A stretch of 64,000 bases of DNA from Serripes groenlandicus (taxonomy: Eukaryota > Mollusca > Bivalvia > Cardiida > Cardiidae), in NCBI GenBank assembly GCA_031761405.1, contig JASEVX010000005.1, positions 8,990,252 through 9,054,251 of the forward strand, written 5' to 3'. The notes under the pieces were generated by a model that saw only the letters and a list, made by a program, of their open reading frames with translations, was not told the origin of the DNA and ran no database searches. Below are positions 33,269-45,244 of the stretch, in pieces (the stretch's first letter is position 1; each line of letters begins with the position of its first letter). Both the position numbers and the translations under genes were made by a program.

Positions 33269-34127
33269 GAAATATACTTGGGGCATGTTGCAATATCTGG
33301 CCACGCAAATATGTTATGTGTCTACCACGACACAATTTCGTATGATCCATTGTGCCCTAGGCTTAAGGTCCAAATGTCTGATTTTTCTATATAATGCGAA
33401 AAGAGCTTTTCGTGCTTGTTCAGCAGCATATATTTTTGCGAAAGCAAAATGTATATTCTTTGTAAAAAAAAAAGTACTCCTAGAAAGGAAAGTTTCGTCA
33501 ACAATCCCAACTTAGTTGTTGTTCACTGACGTATTTCTTTTTTTACCTTTTCTAAAAACTAAGACTTGTGTCTTATTGCAATTAATATCTAACTTCCACG
33601 TTGTGCAATATTCAGCGAATGGGTTCAATAGAGAAACTTACTATTCTTCCGTATTTGCAAACAAATAACAGCATCATCCGCATATAATGACGAGATGCTT
33701 TAAAGTGTCTAGTGTGGGTCAGTAATGTTGAGAGTTATGTCACTTTTGGATAACAGGTAAATTTCAACATAATTTACCAAAATTGAAAACAAACTAAGTG
33801 ATACATTTTAACCTTGTCTGACACATTTAAAGCATGGGAAGAAGTTCGTCTGTATGCCATCTGAATCCTATTTAGCCAACATACAGTATTGTTCCGTAAT
33901 CTTCAGTGCAGATCATTTTTTGTCAAGTCGAAACGAAATGGGGTTTATCATTTAATTGTGATACTTTACTTTATTTTCGGAATTCCTACGTGTGATGATT
34001 TAAGAGACATATGATTTAGTGTATCTTGTATCGTCAACTGAACTCTAGCTACCCCAATCAGTCTTCAATATTACAAAAGTCCTTCAGAATGGTTTCAAAT
34101 TATGAAGCGAAATTCTTTCAGAATCTT
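33269..34127. other. Unassigned AT-rich DNA
   Basis: Nothing recognised; short overlapping frames near 33243-33515 have no support. Confidence 0.4.
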
Positions 34128-34590
34128 TATGATTGATATATTGACTATTTAGTATTTTACGCCGCTTTCCACTTTTTTTCAGTTATATCACGGCGTTTCC
34201 TGTGTAAGTTACCAGTACTTCCGGTCCATTTATCGGTTATATCACGGCGTTTCCTGTGTAAGTTACCAGTACTTCTGGTCCATTTTCGGTTATATCACGG
34301 CGTTTCCTGTGTAAGTTACCAGTACTTCTGGTCCATTTTCGGTTATATCACGGCGTTTCCTGTGTAAGTTACCAGTACTTCTGGTCCATTTATCGGTTAT
34401 ATCACGGCGTTTCTTGTGTAAGTTACCAGTACTTCTGGTCCATTTATCGGTTATATCACGGCGTTTCCTGTGTAAGTTACCAGTACTTCTGGTCCATTTA
34501 TCCGGACACTAGCCTGTCAGTCGTAATGTTAGCCACGCAATTCTGAGCGCCAAGGAGGGCAGCCATTACTGCCATTTAAAAAGTCGTTGG
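34128..34590 (-). mobile_element. SINE 3' half with internal expansion
   Basis: On the minus strand: 'ggcagtaatggctgccctcc' and 'ttggcgctcagaattgcgtg' match the SINE at 23453. The 3' region 'ggtaacttacacaggaaacg' and 'ccgtgatataac' is present six times, and the end is 'aaagcggcgtaaaatac' plus a short (ATCA)-like tail. Confidence 0.8.
34181..34505. repeat. 53-54-bp tandem repeat, 6 copies, born within a SINE
   Basis: Copies start at about 34181, 34235, 34288, 34341, 34395 and 34449. Each reads 'gttatatcacggcgtttc', 'ctgtgtaagttaccagtac' and 'ttctggtccattt'. They differ only by 1-2 bp (ttatc or ttc at the joint; ccgg or ctgg). Confidence 0.95.
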
Positions 34591-35934
34591 TATTAAAATC
34601 GTTTTGAAAACTAAGCTCCATCTATCAGTGCTAAAATGTATTCCGTTACTCTTTGTTATATATACGTATTTAATTGTGTTGTTTTAACGGCCTAAATGAC
34701 GACTTTTTAAAAATATCTAGGATCGTGTCCTTTGGTGTCATTTAGATTGCAGTCTTTGTAAAAGGATACTCTTGTTTGTCGATGACGATCGTGCCGAGGA
34801 CAAACATAATGACACGCAAGACATTAGTGAAGATTAAATACAACTTTGTCAGCTCTACATAATGGGATTGAACATTCACGGATTTTACTGGTTACAAACA
34901 TGTGTCGTGTCAAGTGAAAATGGTTTTAATCGTAGTGTTAACGGAGATGTTTATAATAGCCTAAAATATTCAAAGCCAAATAAAACATGTCACCTAACTG
35001 TGTCAATTAAAGTAGCAATATACCGTTTGCTTATTGTAGTTGACTTTATAAAGAAATGCACAATTTCTCCGTCGGTCACAACGTTTAAAGCTACTTTAAA
35101 ACATTACCCTTTCATGTCTAGATACTTTTCCTATGTTTGTTTAGATTCTTTCTTAGTCATCTGCTGCAGATGTGTTGTACGTAAAAAAGCCTTAACTGAG
35201 GATGTCTAGTAATAAACATTTATTTTGACAAATAATGCTGTGTGTTTGTTTACCTGATTCCAAACCATTTATAGTTATATAGAAATGTGATGATAAAAGA
35301 GGTAACAGGTTTTGTTCGATATAATGTATTAGCCTTATGGCGATTGTCTCAGTCATTTTATCGTACCGCAATTAAAATGTCAATAAAAACGAAAATAACC
35401 TCGCTTAATGAGGCTTAACATTCGCCAAGAACTACAAACAGCGTCTGCTGACAGTTTCTTATCGGTTATTTATATTCCTCATCACCAGAGTGTCTTTTGA
35501 TGTTCATTAAATACTTTTTTTTATCTTAACAATGAAATTCAATATTAACCCATTCCAACATGCATAATCATTTTGACGGCTCTTTCAGTACTCGTAGCGT
35601 ATTTTGAAAAATAAATATGACCAAAGTTATTGCTCAAACTATGGAATTTCATGATTTTATTTCTATTCAATAAAAATTATAATTATAATTATTAAAAAAA
35701 CCTTCTATTGTTTTTCTGTGTTTCTTAAATCTGCTAAATACTTATGCTAAGTGGCTAGGGGTTAGAACAGCAATTAAAAGAAATTCGAAATGTGTTAACT
35801 ATTATAGCGTCTTTCCATTGATTAAGAAAATAATAATCCACTCCATTTCTTCCTTTCCCAGAATATCTTAACATGTTTTCCATATAAATGTCCAACTAAC
35901 ATCTGTGACGACTACTTAAATTATAGTGACTCAA
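34591..35934. other. Unassigned AT-rich DNA
   Basis: Holds a 115-codon plus frame (34862-35209) with no domain or splice support, and a short M3-like 'ctgctgcagatgtgttgta' at 35161. Confidence 0.35.
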
Positions 35935-36035
35935 GAGGAAATTGCTCAAAATGGGCAATTTCTCATGTTCTCAAAATGGGCAATTTCTCATGTTCTCAAA
36001 ATGTTTTCAACATTACTCAATTATAACGCTTTCAT
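35935..36035. mobile_element. M3 MITE fragment with 25-bp tandem duplication
   Basis: 'aggaaattgctcaaaatggg' / 'caatttctcatgttctc' is the M3 centre. The phrase starting ctcaaaatgggcaattt occurs at 35945 and again at 35970. Confidence 0.6.
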
Positions 36036-36860
36036 TTAGATACATTTATGACAGTTATATTTAGATGTTTTTGTGAAGTAAACGTTTGAGAGACATCGAG
36101 ACTAATGCGATATACTTAAGGCTGCTACTAGACTACATAATGCAGTTTAATTATAACACTTTTGATTATTGTTCTCAGCTCTGAATATATGATAACGAAT
36201 AATTGACCTTTGGCATCTAACCTGAACATTACAAAAAGAACATGGCTGTTTGCAACAAATGTCTGTAGAAATGAATTAACACATTCTTGGTAATTCTATT
36301 CGCATATACGGATATTGCAAGAATCTTTAAACAAAAAACCGTATGTAGGTGACCATTGCAAGTCTGGATAAGATCAAGCAAACATGCAGACCGATATTAG
36401 TGTACTCTGGTTGCAAATGTACTATGGTTGAGGCTAGACAGTAAAGGCGTAAACACGTCTTTTGTCCAAAGATAACTCGCTTATCAATCAATTATTAATC
36501 ACTTATTAATCAAATTATCCCTACATTGTTGATACTCAAAAAATAACTGTCTTGCTGAGTATCCACGATATAGAGTTTGGAAGTTCATTAAGGATTTTAG
36601 AAGATGAAATCAGAATCTATTCTAGACCTCTTGTTGATTTTGTTGATGTGCAGCTGATCAATCAGTACGTTCATATTGGTTATAAGTTATAAAAAAAAAG
36701 AAATGCTATCAAAGTCATGTTTGTCGATGTCAGCTGAAGATAAAACACATGTTTTTTACACAATGTTACTGTTATAGAGACATCCGCAATGAATTAATCT
36801 TAGATAGGTTAAATAAGTATGTTTGATTGCATTAAGTAAGTATGATAAACACGCATTTAT
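36036..36860. other. Unassigned AT-rich DNA
   Basis: Nothing recognised. Confidence 0.4.
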
Positions 36861-37072
36861 GTTAACCTTCTCACAAACACAGATCGCGTTCTGAAGGCTG
36901 AGGAGCAGACCACGTTTGAAAACATTGTAGCAAAAGGAAATTTGATCATAACTATCAAGTTCTACTGTTGTTAAAAGAAAATTCTAATATTTTGCATTAT
37001 TATCCTTACATTTACAGATTTTTGGCAAGATCTTTTCGAAGTCGTCTGCTGCAGATTTGCTGTTTGCGAGAA
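36861..37072. mobile_element. TTAA-type MITE, family M3, decayed
   Basis: 'ttaaccttctcacaaacac' at the left, 'gaaaacattgtagcaaaagg' in the arm and 'gtcgtctgctgcagatttgc' at the right match the family. The right TTAA end is lost. Confidence 0.6.
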
Positions 37073-37077
37073 TTAGT

Positions 37078-37117
37078 AACCAGGAACGTAGATGATATCT
37101 TATCTACGTCCCTGGTT
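37078..37117. mobile_element. 40-bp palindrome ending in CCAGG
   Basis: 'aaccaggaacgtagat' and 'atctacgtccctggtt' are inverted with one mismatch around 8 bp. The ends resemble the foldback elements at 25522 and 44285. It directly follows an M3 MITE. Confidence 0.6.
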
Positions 37118-37778
37118 TAACTACACATCCAGATTAATGTGCTAAGTTAATTGCCATGAACTATTTACGGACTATGTGAGTTATGTACCGTAAATAAATT
37201 ACGTCGTTATTATTCCGACGACACTGAATGAAAGGTCGTCTCAGATGTACCATACATTTTCATGAATAGGTGCCTGCTCTTCTACCAACCCCTGATGCAG
37301 CGATGAAAACGGTACTTATCTAATCGGAATGTTCGGTCATCACCGGTTCTCTATCATGTTTATTTATATGGTTTATTATCCGTGTTGATACCTAATGATT
37401 TTGAAAGCATAGTTCAATCTTAGATGACCTATAATAAATGGTCATCACATCTATACGAGCATTTGCTAATTGCACCAATGTTTAGACCTGCTTTTAAAAA
37501 CGTGAAATGGTTATAGATTAGTCCACAACAAAAACAAATGATGGAAATGTTTACATGATGAAAGTGAATCATGTGTTTCAGTACAGAGTAACGAAGTCTA
37601 ATTTCCTCACCATGTTGTCAATAACAACTTGATTTTAAGTATTCATGTTTTATTGAAAATACATCAAGTCATGTGATTTAACAAGTTTACGTTATGTTTA
37701 AATACACTATTGTGACTTAGAGACCGTATAGACACTGTGCAGTCATTTTGTATACATTGTGATATTCGTAAAATTGTA
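37118..37778. other. Unassigned AT-rich DNA
   Basis: Nothing recognised. Confidence 0.4.
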
Positions 37779-37935
37779 TTAACGCTTTTCCAGATACAGA
37801 CGCTTTCTGATGACTCTGCAGCAGACAACTGTCGAAAACATTGTGACAAATTGCACTTTTATACATTTTAAAGAGATTTCCAATATTTTCCACAGATGTT
37901 CTACTTCAGAGTTATGGTATGTGGGAAAGGGTTAA
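37779..37935. mobile_element. TTAA-type MITE, family M3
   Basis: Left 'ttaacgcttttccagataca', 'gactctgcagcagacaac' and 'gaaaacattgtgac'; right 'tatgtgggaaagggttaa'. The ends are TTAA plus inverted CCCTTTCCCAC-like sequence. Confidence 0.7.
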
Positions 37936-38035
37936 ATTCACACGTGTCAGGGCAATAAACGGTTCTCTCATCTTACCTTACTGTCGATAATACATGTACG
38001 TTGTTATGAATCTGTATGAGTAACCTATGTTACAT

Positions 38036-38110
38036 ATATTTAACAAGCAGATGCCTCTGAAGCAGATGACTTTTGAAAACAACAAGAAGTGCACTTTTTC
38101 ATGAAATCCT
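38036..38110. mobile_element. M3 MITE fragment
   Basis: 'gatgcctctgaagcagatga' and 'cttttgaaaacaacaag' match the left half of M3. Confidence 0.45.
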
Positions 38111-38757
38111 TACGTATATTCATGAACATTGAACATAAGGCTAAGGTAGATCATGAATATTCAAATGTTCCGCCTTAACTGGTACGTTTGATGTATAACT
38201 CTTTTCTACTGAATAAACATGAATGTTTTGATATGATTATCGACACGTTCTTGCACTTTCATACGTTTTTCTCCAGGATGATAAACACATACCAAAGTTG
38301 TGTACCAATAGAATACTACATGAAGGCTGATGATTCATGTACACAGTGTTTGAAAACAAGAGAAAATATGTAAACAGATTAAATAGAACATTGTAAAAGT
38401 TTCAACATGTACGACTGTTAACACAAGTTATCCTGGTCAAGGCACCAAAAAGCGTCCATTTAACGGCAAGGAAATTATACACAGGTTTCGTACGTTCCGA
38501 CAGAGGATTGGTTACTTGGCTGTTGTTCTGTGTGGACTATACATCCTGAAAATAAATCCATACTACTGATTAACTGTTTCCCGCGTAAAATTACTCATGA
38601 TCAACAATATCTGCTTTAGCCAAAATGTTGCCAAAAGTCGTCCGCTGAACACAAATGCGTTTTTAAATGTGCATTCAACTCCTCTTACTTTTCGACATAC
38701 AATTAATCTGCAGACGACCTTGAAAACATATACGAAAACAAGAGAAAAGTATACTAT
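38111..38757. other. Mostly unassigned; weak M3-like piece
   Basis: 'caaaatgttgccaaaagtcg' at 38620 looks like a decayed M3 arm. No gene seen. Confidence 0.35.
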
Positions 38758-38764
38758 TATATAG

Positions 38765-38893
38765 AGAAACATTATGACGAATGGGGAAATTTCTCAGTAT
38801 ATGCAATTTCCCCTTTTTCCGTAATGTTTTGAAAGTCGTTTGCCGAAAAGGCGTCAAAATGCGTCTACATGTTGGAAAATGTTAAGGGGTTAA
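38765..38893. mobile_element. TTAA-type MITE, family M3, right part
   Basis: The central inverted pair 'ggggaaatttctcag' / 'caatttccccttt', then 'gaaagtcgtttgccg' and 'gttggaaaatgttaaggggt'. Confidence 0.6.
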
Positions 38894-39160
38894 AGCTCTA
38901 CAAAGGATTCCATTGCTTGTCAAATAGTTAATTATGCATTGGGAGTGTAAACAACAACAACTGAATGATCAAACGATTATATTGTTCGCCGAAAAGATAA
39001 TTATGCATGGCAACGATAAACAAGAACAAAAGTTGACTGTAAAAAACGATCACTATGAAGCGTAGCAGTACGTGACATACTTCCCCTTGTCTGACAGGAC
39101 ATTCAACGCTTTGTTGCCCCGCCATGCAGTGCCTTATTAAAAAAACCTCTTCACACTTTG

Positions 39161-39373
39161 TTAACTCTTTCAGCGCCGAATTGTTTAAAATAGACTCTTG
39201 CATGTACAAAATTGGGCGTCTCCATTTCTCATATAATACAATTTTTGACTATTTTGATAAATAAAAGGCAAACAATGCTGATTTCAGGTGAGACAGCTCG
39301 TTACGAGCTGACTCGCCTGAATCAGTATTGTTTGCAAAAACCTGAATATTGCCTTTGGCGCTGAAAGGGTTAA
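39161..39373. mobile_element. TTAA-flanked MITE, family M4 copy a
   Basis: 'ttaactctttcagcgccgaa' at the left and 'tttggcgctgaaagggttaa' at the right are terminal inverted repeats with TTAA at each end. The centre holds the hairpin 'cagctcgttacgagctg'. Orientation is reversed relative to copies b and c. Confidence 0.88.
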
Positions 39374-39892
39374 ATAGTAATAATTTACTTGATGTAACTT
39401 CTATCCAGTAGTTTCTCTGAAATTCAATACACACCTTTTACTTATAATAATTGTTTGCTTTTTTGTCACCGATTTGGAAGTCTTTTTGTCACAACTTAAA
39501 ATTTGAAATTAAATTTAACATCTTAGCATGTACAACACAGACGTGATAATCGTTGTGAAGTATTTATCCCAAGAGGTTTAAATTCCTAGACTGAGTTCTG
39601 CCTAAACACAAAACAACCCTTGCACATACTGTTTGATTGCTATTGTTTCCGTTAATCCTAGCGGAAATCGCTGTCATTACACTTCGGTGTTTTTATCGGT
39701 TATCAACACAAACATTATACAAAAACCAATGGTGTAATCGCATCGCTCTTAATAGTAATTCAGCTAAATATGGCGTTGCGTAGGTTTAATAATTGTCCGG
39801 TATGTTTGTTCTTCAGTCGTCGTGTTTTCTACAACCATGAACGCAAAGGAGGTTGATCCATTACTCCTTTTATAGCAGTATTTGAGATAAAA
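39374..39892. other. Unassigned AT-rich DNA
   Basis: Nothing recognised. Confidence 0.4.
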
Positions 39893-39965
39893 ACAACTGG
39901 GATCGAAACCTGCTCTACCGTTGTCGAAATGGACGCTCTAACCACGGAGTCAAATATTTATAACA
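39893..39965 (-). mobile_element. tRNA-like SINE head
   Basis: On the minus strand: 'gactccgtggttagagcgtc' (box A) and 'agcaggtttcgatccca' (box B), 34 bp apart, as in tRNAs. No matched acceptor stem, so not a tRNA gene. Confidence 0.5.
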
Positions 39966-40820
39966 GACAGATTTGGAAACTATGAGCGGAGCTATCTGTG
40001 TAACGCCCAGTTAACGAACAATGCAGATCTGGTTCAAACGTCGTGGAGGCACGAAGAGATCTCGATCTGCACTGGCCTCAAAGTTTCGGTGGTCTGTTTT
40101 CATACGCCATTACGTATATTTTAATTTGTCTTTGTCAGAGAACATATTTCGAGTCTGTATAAAGATATAGCCACTCGACTGTCATCCGAAACAAATAAAT
40201 GACTGCCCGTTGGCATTACTAGACATCAAAGCTAAGACTGTGTATGTTTATTTTCTGATACATACGAAATATAACGTCTACCAGAAACCGACTCTTGACA
40301 AATGTTTTTGAAAAGAAACACATGATATTGTTTTTACCAAATTGCTTTCAACTGTTCTGTTTTTATCGTTTTATCAATGTTCTAATATATATGTGACCAT
40401 TTTTCCCTCTGGAATTTTCAAAACGTTAAAGATTTTCAAAATATCAGATCAGGTAGGTAATCAATACACCAGAGTGAAGTAACTGCATATTGTGTATTTA
40501 ACCAACCCAAAGTGTGTAAAACTCTTACTCATACTGCATGAATGCTTTCAGATATATGAACATTCGAATGTAACTATGAATACATGTTTATAACAATTGT
40601 TTTGTGTTAGTTCGAATGTTGCAGTGTTGTATGTTACATGTGGCACATGGGTCCAAGTCCTTCTGGTGACTAAAACAAATATTCACCAGTACCAGCCACC
40701 ACAACAAATAAAACACAAACGTTATGTACCCGGTCGAAAGGGTTAACGTATTTAGAAAAGTAAACAGAGTTCCTTTTATAAATTGAATGACTAAAACGTC
40801 AACAGCTGACCATTCAAATT
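39966..40820. other. Unassigned DNA
   Basis: No exon or clear repeat seen; the 85-codon minus frame 40588-40845 overlaps the next MITE. Confidence 0.35.
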
Positions 40821-41072
40821 GCCGTTCGACGAGAAAAAACAACATTGTGGACTATGCGTAAAACATCGCCCAGGATCAGCTTACGCATGCTGGACAGACA
40901 CTTTCCGCCTTCTGTGGATTTTCTGTTTCAGAAATCATTACTCTATACATGTACCTATATCTCCCTGTGACGGAATTTATTGGCTCGGATTAGCCTGCGC
41001 GGACTGCGCAGACTGATCCGGGTCGTTACATTATGCAGATTCTATATTGTTGGTTTTCTCGTGGAACGGCTG
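40821..41072. mobile_element. Foldback MITE, family M1 copy F
   Basis: 'gccgttcgacgagaaaaaac' to 'ggttttctcgtggaacggc', with 'cttctgtggattttctgttt' inside. The first two bases of the terminus are altered. Confidence 0.85.
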
Positions 41073-41502
41073 AGATATGAACGATCTAAACACTCTTTTT
41101 ACCGAATAGTCTTAGGAACTATGATGCTTCTGACGTTGCGATTGCTCATATGAACAATCGACAATGCTGCTGCGTTGTTGTTCTTTTATAGGATTTTTTC
41201 ATTGGCTCGCTGTTTCCATGTTTTTTCATATATATGAAATGAATTACAACTCTGTTTAATCTGTGGGTTTGTGTGAGTGTATGTATATGTGTATGACATA
41301 ATGTATGTATGTCCATGTTTATATATTTATATATTTGTGTATAATTTAATGTAATATAGATGTTCTTATTATTATGACCTGAAAATAACTGGTAATCATG
41401 TATGGACGAGAAACATCTTGTTTAAGTCCAAATAAAATTTGTGTTCTGTTCTGTTCTGTTCTGTTTAATAATAAATATATTTATTTACAGAGACTTTCAT
41501 TG
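41073..41502. other. AT-rich DNA with simple repeats
   Basis: Alternating 'gtatgtatatgtgtatg' near 41280-41310 and (TGTTC)n at 41443-41464. No gene. Confidence 0.5.
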
Positions 41503-41552
41503 TTTTCAAAGCCGTCTGCTGCAGAAAAGGTAAATGTGGGAAAGGGTTAAAA
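41503..41552. mobile_element. M3 MITE right end
   Basis: 'gttttcaaagccgtctgctg' followed by 'gtgggaaagggttaa', the family's right terminus. Confidence 0.6.
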
Positions 41553-42037
41553 GAACAATGTGCTTCTTTATAATTCTCAAATTTGTATCGCTGTAAGAGA
41601 GCGATAAGAATTTAATGGAACAATTGACTGCTTATTTATTTTCCTTGACTATCTATCCATCTTCCACGATAATTGAATTGTCTTGTCTTCCTCATGATAG
41701 CAGATATTCGTTATGGAAATCTGTACTTTAACCTTATCTTGATGTTCCCGACTTTAACCATTTATTGATGTCCACGACTTTAACCATTCCCACCTATCAC
41801 AACTATGCATAAGACGACTTTGGAAACATCTAGGCAAACTAATTATTTTTCAAACATTTCAAAAAAGAGAGTGTAAATATTAGACAGAGTTGAAAATATT
41901 GTGGCAAGTTAAACAATATTTTACTTGTAACATATCAATTAGTTTGTAGTTTGCTATATATGAAACCTTTCAATCAATGAAAAATGATACAAAGACCTTT
42001 AGCGACATGGCTGGTACATACAGATTAAACATTTATC
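41553..42037. other. Mostly unassigned AT-rich DNA
   Basis: 41785-41915 has M3-like pieces ('agacgactttggaaacatc', 'gagttgaaaatattgtggc'), too decayed to bound. Confidence 0.35.
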
Positions 42038-42259
42038 GAGCCTTCCCGCGAGAAAACCAACATCATGTCCGCGCAGACTGATCCGGGCCGACACATTCCG
42101 TCTCAGGGTGATAGATGTATAGAGTAATGTTGCCTGAAACGGTAAATCCACAGGAGCCGAAAAGTGCCTTTACGGGATAGCCTGCGCGGCATCCGAAGGC
42201 TGATCCGGGTAGATACTTTAGACAAAATCCACAATGTTGGCTTTCTCGCGAGACGGCTT
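42038..42259. mobile_element. Foldback MITE, family M1 copy G
   Basis: 'gagccttcccgcgagaaaac' to 'ggctttctcgcgagacggct'. About 35 bp shorter near the left side than full copies. Confidence 0.82.
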
Positions 42260-42349
42260 ATTTGTATACGTCCAATGTTCCACGTTAACCGAAACAAATG
42301 GAGAGGTATTAGTCGAAACTGTCCATTTATATACTCTTAACATAATCAT

Positions 42350-42514
42350 TATGTGGCGCATCTGCGGTAGATGACGTTTGAAAACAGTGTGAGAAAATAA
42401 AGGAATATCTTTCTACTCGATTCAATATATTCTCTTAAGATATTTTAAATTTCAGTGTACTGTTGTTTCCAAAGTTGCATGCTGCAGCTTGTTTGTATCT
42501 GGGAAAACGTGAGA
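42350..42514. mobile_element. M3 MITE, decayed
   Basis: 'tgcggtagatgacgtttgaa' at the left, 'tttccaaagttgcatgctgc' and 'gtatctgggaaaacg' at the right. Confidence 0.5.
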
Positions 42515-42637
42515 GATGTACGTTTGGCAAAACTAAACCTTTAAAACCTATTTCTTTTTAACATATAGTCAAAATGACACAAGGGCCTGTAACACAAAGT
42601 TCGTAGAAAAAAAGTTATATTTGCTCAGAAATGAACT

Positions 42638-42846
42638 TTAACTCTTTCAGCGCCAAAGGCAATATTGAGCTTTTTGCAAACAATACAGATTCAGGTGAGT
42701 CAGCTCGTGACTATCTCACTTGAAATATGCATTGTTTGGCTGTGAGTTATAAAAATATTCCAAAAATCCTATAACATGAAAATAGAGTCGTCCGAGTTTG
42801 AACATGGAAGAGTCTACTTTAGACAATTCGGCGCTGAAAGGGTTAA
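42638..42846. mobile_element. TTAA-flanked MITE, family M4 copy b
   Basis: 'ttaactctttcagcgccaaa' to 'ttcggcgctgaaagggttaa'. The inner hairpin is partly decayed ('cagctcgtgactatctc'). Confidence 0.87.
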
Positions 42847-43248
42847 GCCGCATTATGAATTTCGATTGGTTAATTTCAAGAATGAAATTGCTACTGACCA
42901 ATCATATACTTGAGCATAATGTCTGTAAACGGAGTATAATGTTACAGTTTTCGAGCCAGCTTTTGTGTATTTGTGACTAGTTTTCTGATGCGATGATTGG
43001 GTCTTCCTTTAAACCTTACAAGTAAATATTTGTGCATTAAGATGTGATGTTCCATAAGAGGAAAGTCAATATGTTTGTTGTCGTCGTCTGTCTAGTCGTG
43101 ATTTATTGGCAGACGAACATTACCCCACTGTGAGAAATGCGTCGTAAACGGATTAAACTAGCTATCGGCATTCGTCTGATAAATGTTGTCCTTCTGATAA
43201 TTGACGACATTGACCCTTTTATAGAAGATGTAATGTTCTCACGTGTCA
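42847..43248. other. Unassigned AT-rich DNA
   Basis: Nothing recognised. Confidence 0.4.
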
Positions 43249-43450
43249 TAAACCCTTTCCCACGTGCAGACGCATGTTGAAGCATCTTCAACAGTCATCG
43301 GATGAAAAAATTGCATCCTGTGTTTTTGCAACAATGCTTTCATCCGTAGAAAATAGCTTTTATTTTATATATTTAAAGTGTCCGTAGTATTTCCTATATT
43401 TTCTTATAGTCGTCTGCTGCGGATTTGTTGTAATTGGGAGAAAGGTAAAC
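43249..43450. mobile_element. TTAA-type MITE, family M3
   Basis: 'aaaccctttcccacgtgcag' at the left and 'tcgtctgctgcggatttgtt' plus 'tgggagaaaggtaaa' at the right. The ends are decayed inverted repeats. Confidence 0.7.
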
Positions 43451-43621
43451 GAGTATTCCGTTATTCTCTAACAGAAACCTTTGGCGTATTTTAGTAGATA
43501 CCTTTCTCAAGTATTAGAAATAATGCAAGACAGGATACAAGGACCTGGGTCAGAACCTGGTGTCCAAACTTAATCACTTGTTAAAGCCGAAAAGAATAGA
43601 GGCGCATTTTACAATTTGGGG

Positions 43622-43972
43622 CCAGGGGCATAGCTCCCTTTAGGCGCTGTAGGCACGTGCCTACACATTTTTTTCTCAAAATGCCCCAAAATGCAGCTGC
43701 GGCGATAGACATCTGCGTAATGTATCGACCAGATCAGCCTGCGCTGTCCGCGCAGACTGATCCGGCCGACACATTCCGTCTTAGGGGGATATATGTATAG
43801 AGTAGTTATTCCTGAAAAAGAAAATCCACAGGAGGCAAAAAGTGTCTCTCCGGGTAGGCTTTTGTCGCATACTTAGGCTGATCCGGGTCGATACTTTACG
43901 CAGAGTCCACAATGTTGATTTTCTCATGAGACGGCCTACACATTGATTATTGCCAAGCTACGCCCCTGGGGG
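43622..43972. mobile_element. CCAGGGGC-ended MITE carrying a nested M1 MITE
   Basis: The left end 'ccaggggcatagct' and the right end 'agctacgcccctgg' are inverted repeats. An M1 copy occupies about 43711-43936. The ends resemble hAT-type CAGGG termini (inference). No clean target duplication. Confidence 0.65.
43711..43936. mobile_element. Foldback MITE, family M1 copy H, left end lost
   Basis: Starts inside the family at 'ctgcgtaatgtatcgacc' and ends 'tgattttctcatgagacggcc'. Nested in the CCAGGGGC element. Confidence 0.78.
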
Positions 43973-44284
43973 TAGTATTAATTGATCTGTTTGGGATCAT
44001 TAAAAGCAACACTAGGTATTGCACAATTAATCTTTTTGACAGAATATGAATTTATGGCTATAAGATAAACATTCGAGTATTTGATTATATTCAGAGGCAA
44101 TATAATTTCACGAAATAAACCAATAATAAATCTTATTTGGAGCATTGGGTTCATTTCTGTGCAACTATTATTGTTTACTCCAATGATATACATTTATAAT
44201 ATTACATGTTGTGATTGTTTAAGGGATATGACGTTATCAAATTAACAAATATTCAAATATACAAATATATGCTTATGTGCTATA
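43973..44284. other. Unassigned AT-rich DNA
   Basis: Nothing recognised. Confidence 0.4.
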
Positions 44285-44322
44285 CCAGGGACACTATATT
44301 ACATGTAATATAATGTCCCTGG
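44285..44322. mobile_element. 38-bp palindrome ending in CCAGGGAC
   Basis: 'ccagggacactatattac' and its complement meet with no loop, one mismatch per arm. Third member of the small CAGGGAC foldback group. Confidence 0.65.
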
Positions 44323-44825
44323 CTGTACCAACTAGCACACAGAACGCTTTTATTGTTTCTGGCCCTGCATTTCAAACTAGTATATACTTCACATAAACTG
44401 CTTTCGATAGAATTACTGTAGCATTAAACCATTGGCAACACTATATACATGTAGAGGCTGTGGGATCAACATGTGAATGTACCTTAGGTATTATTCCAGT
44501 ACGATGGAATGTGAATTTTGAGTCAACCTCGAGTATGAAAGTGTATTTATTAAACAGGATTTTGAAATTAGTCTGCTGTAAGTTTACGTATCTCGGAGTG
44601 GTTTAGTTAAAGATCTGTCTACATTCCCATGGTGTCTGATTAAAATGTACACCATTTGTTACACGCATGTATGTGAGTATTTTGCAATTATTGTAGAGCA
44701 AGATCACCACACTTTTCGTGATGCTAAGGTAGGATTTGTTAAAAGCGCCTCTAATATGTGATCTCCTCACGATTCATCTGCAGAATAATTATTTACAAAC
44801 CATCAATTATGAGGTCTGGAACAAG
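44323..44825. other. Unassigned AT-rich DNA
   Basis: Nothing recognised. Confidence 0.4.
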
Positions 44826-45020
44826 TTTATCCCTTTCCCACACACAACAAGTATGCAGCAGACAACTTAGAGAATATCTAGTTAAAAAGTCAAAAATCTC
44901 TATTAATACGGTGTCATTACTGAATTGAGATGAAAGCATTGTGGCAAAATAAATTAATTATAATGAGCACTTTCTCCTTTTGTCACAATGTTTTCAAAAT
45001 TCGTTTGCTGCAGAGGCGTC
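44826..45020. mobile_element. TTAA-type MITE, family M3
   Basis: 'tatccctttcccacacacaa', 'gcagcagacaacttag' and, at the right, 'tttctccttttgtcacaatg' and 'cgtttgctgcagaggcg'. The right TTAA end is missing. Confidence 0.65.
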
Positions 45021-45244
45021 ACAAAGTCACAGCAACGATATGTCTAACCAATAGAATGATTTTCGGCATCGCTCGTCCTTGTAACATATTTATCAATGTT
45101 AGTCTTGTCATTCTGTTCAAATACGGACAAGATAGATAATATCTTGATATTCCAGTGTCTGGATTATTCAGACCACCGCGTGTTTGGTGAGATGTAGATG
45201 TAGAGCGTCGGTCGGGTCGGGTTGTACGAAATGCTTTGATAGTT

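Noticed and set aside
34862..35209. 115-codon ORF
   Set aside because: AT-rich, no domain, and it runs through a short MITE-like scrap.
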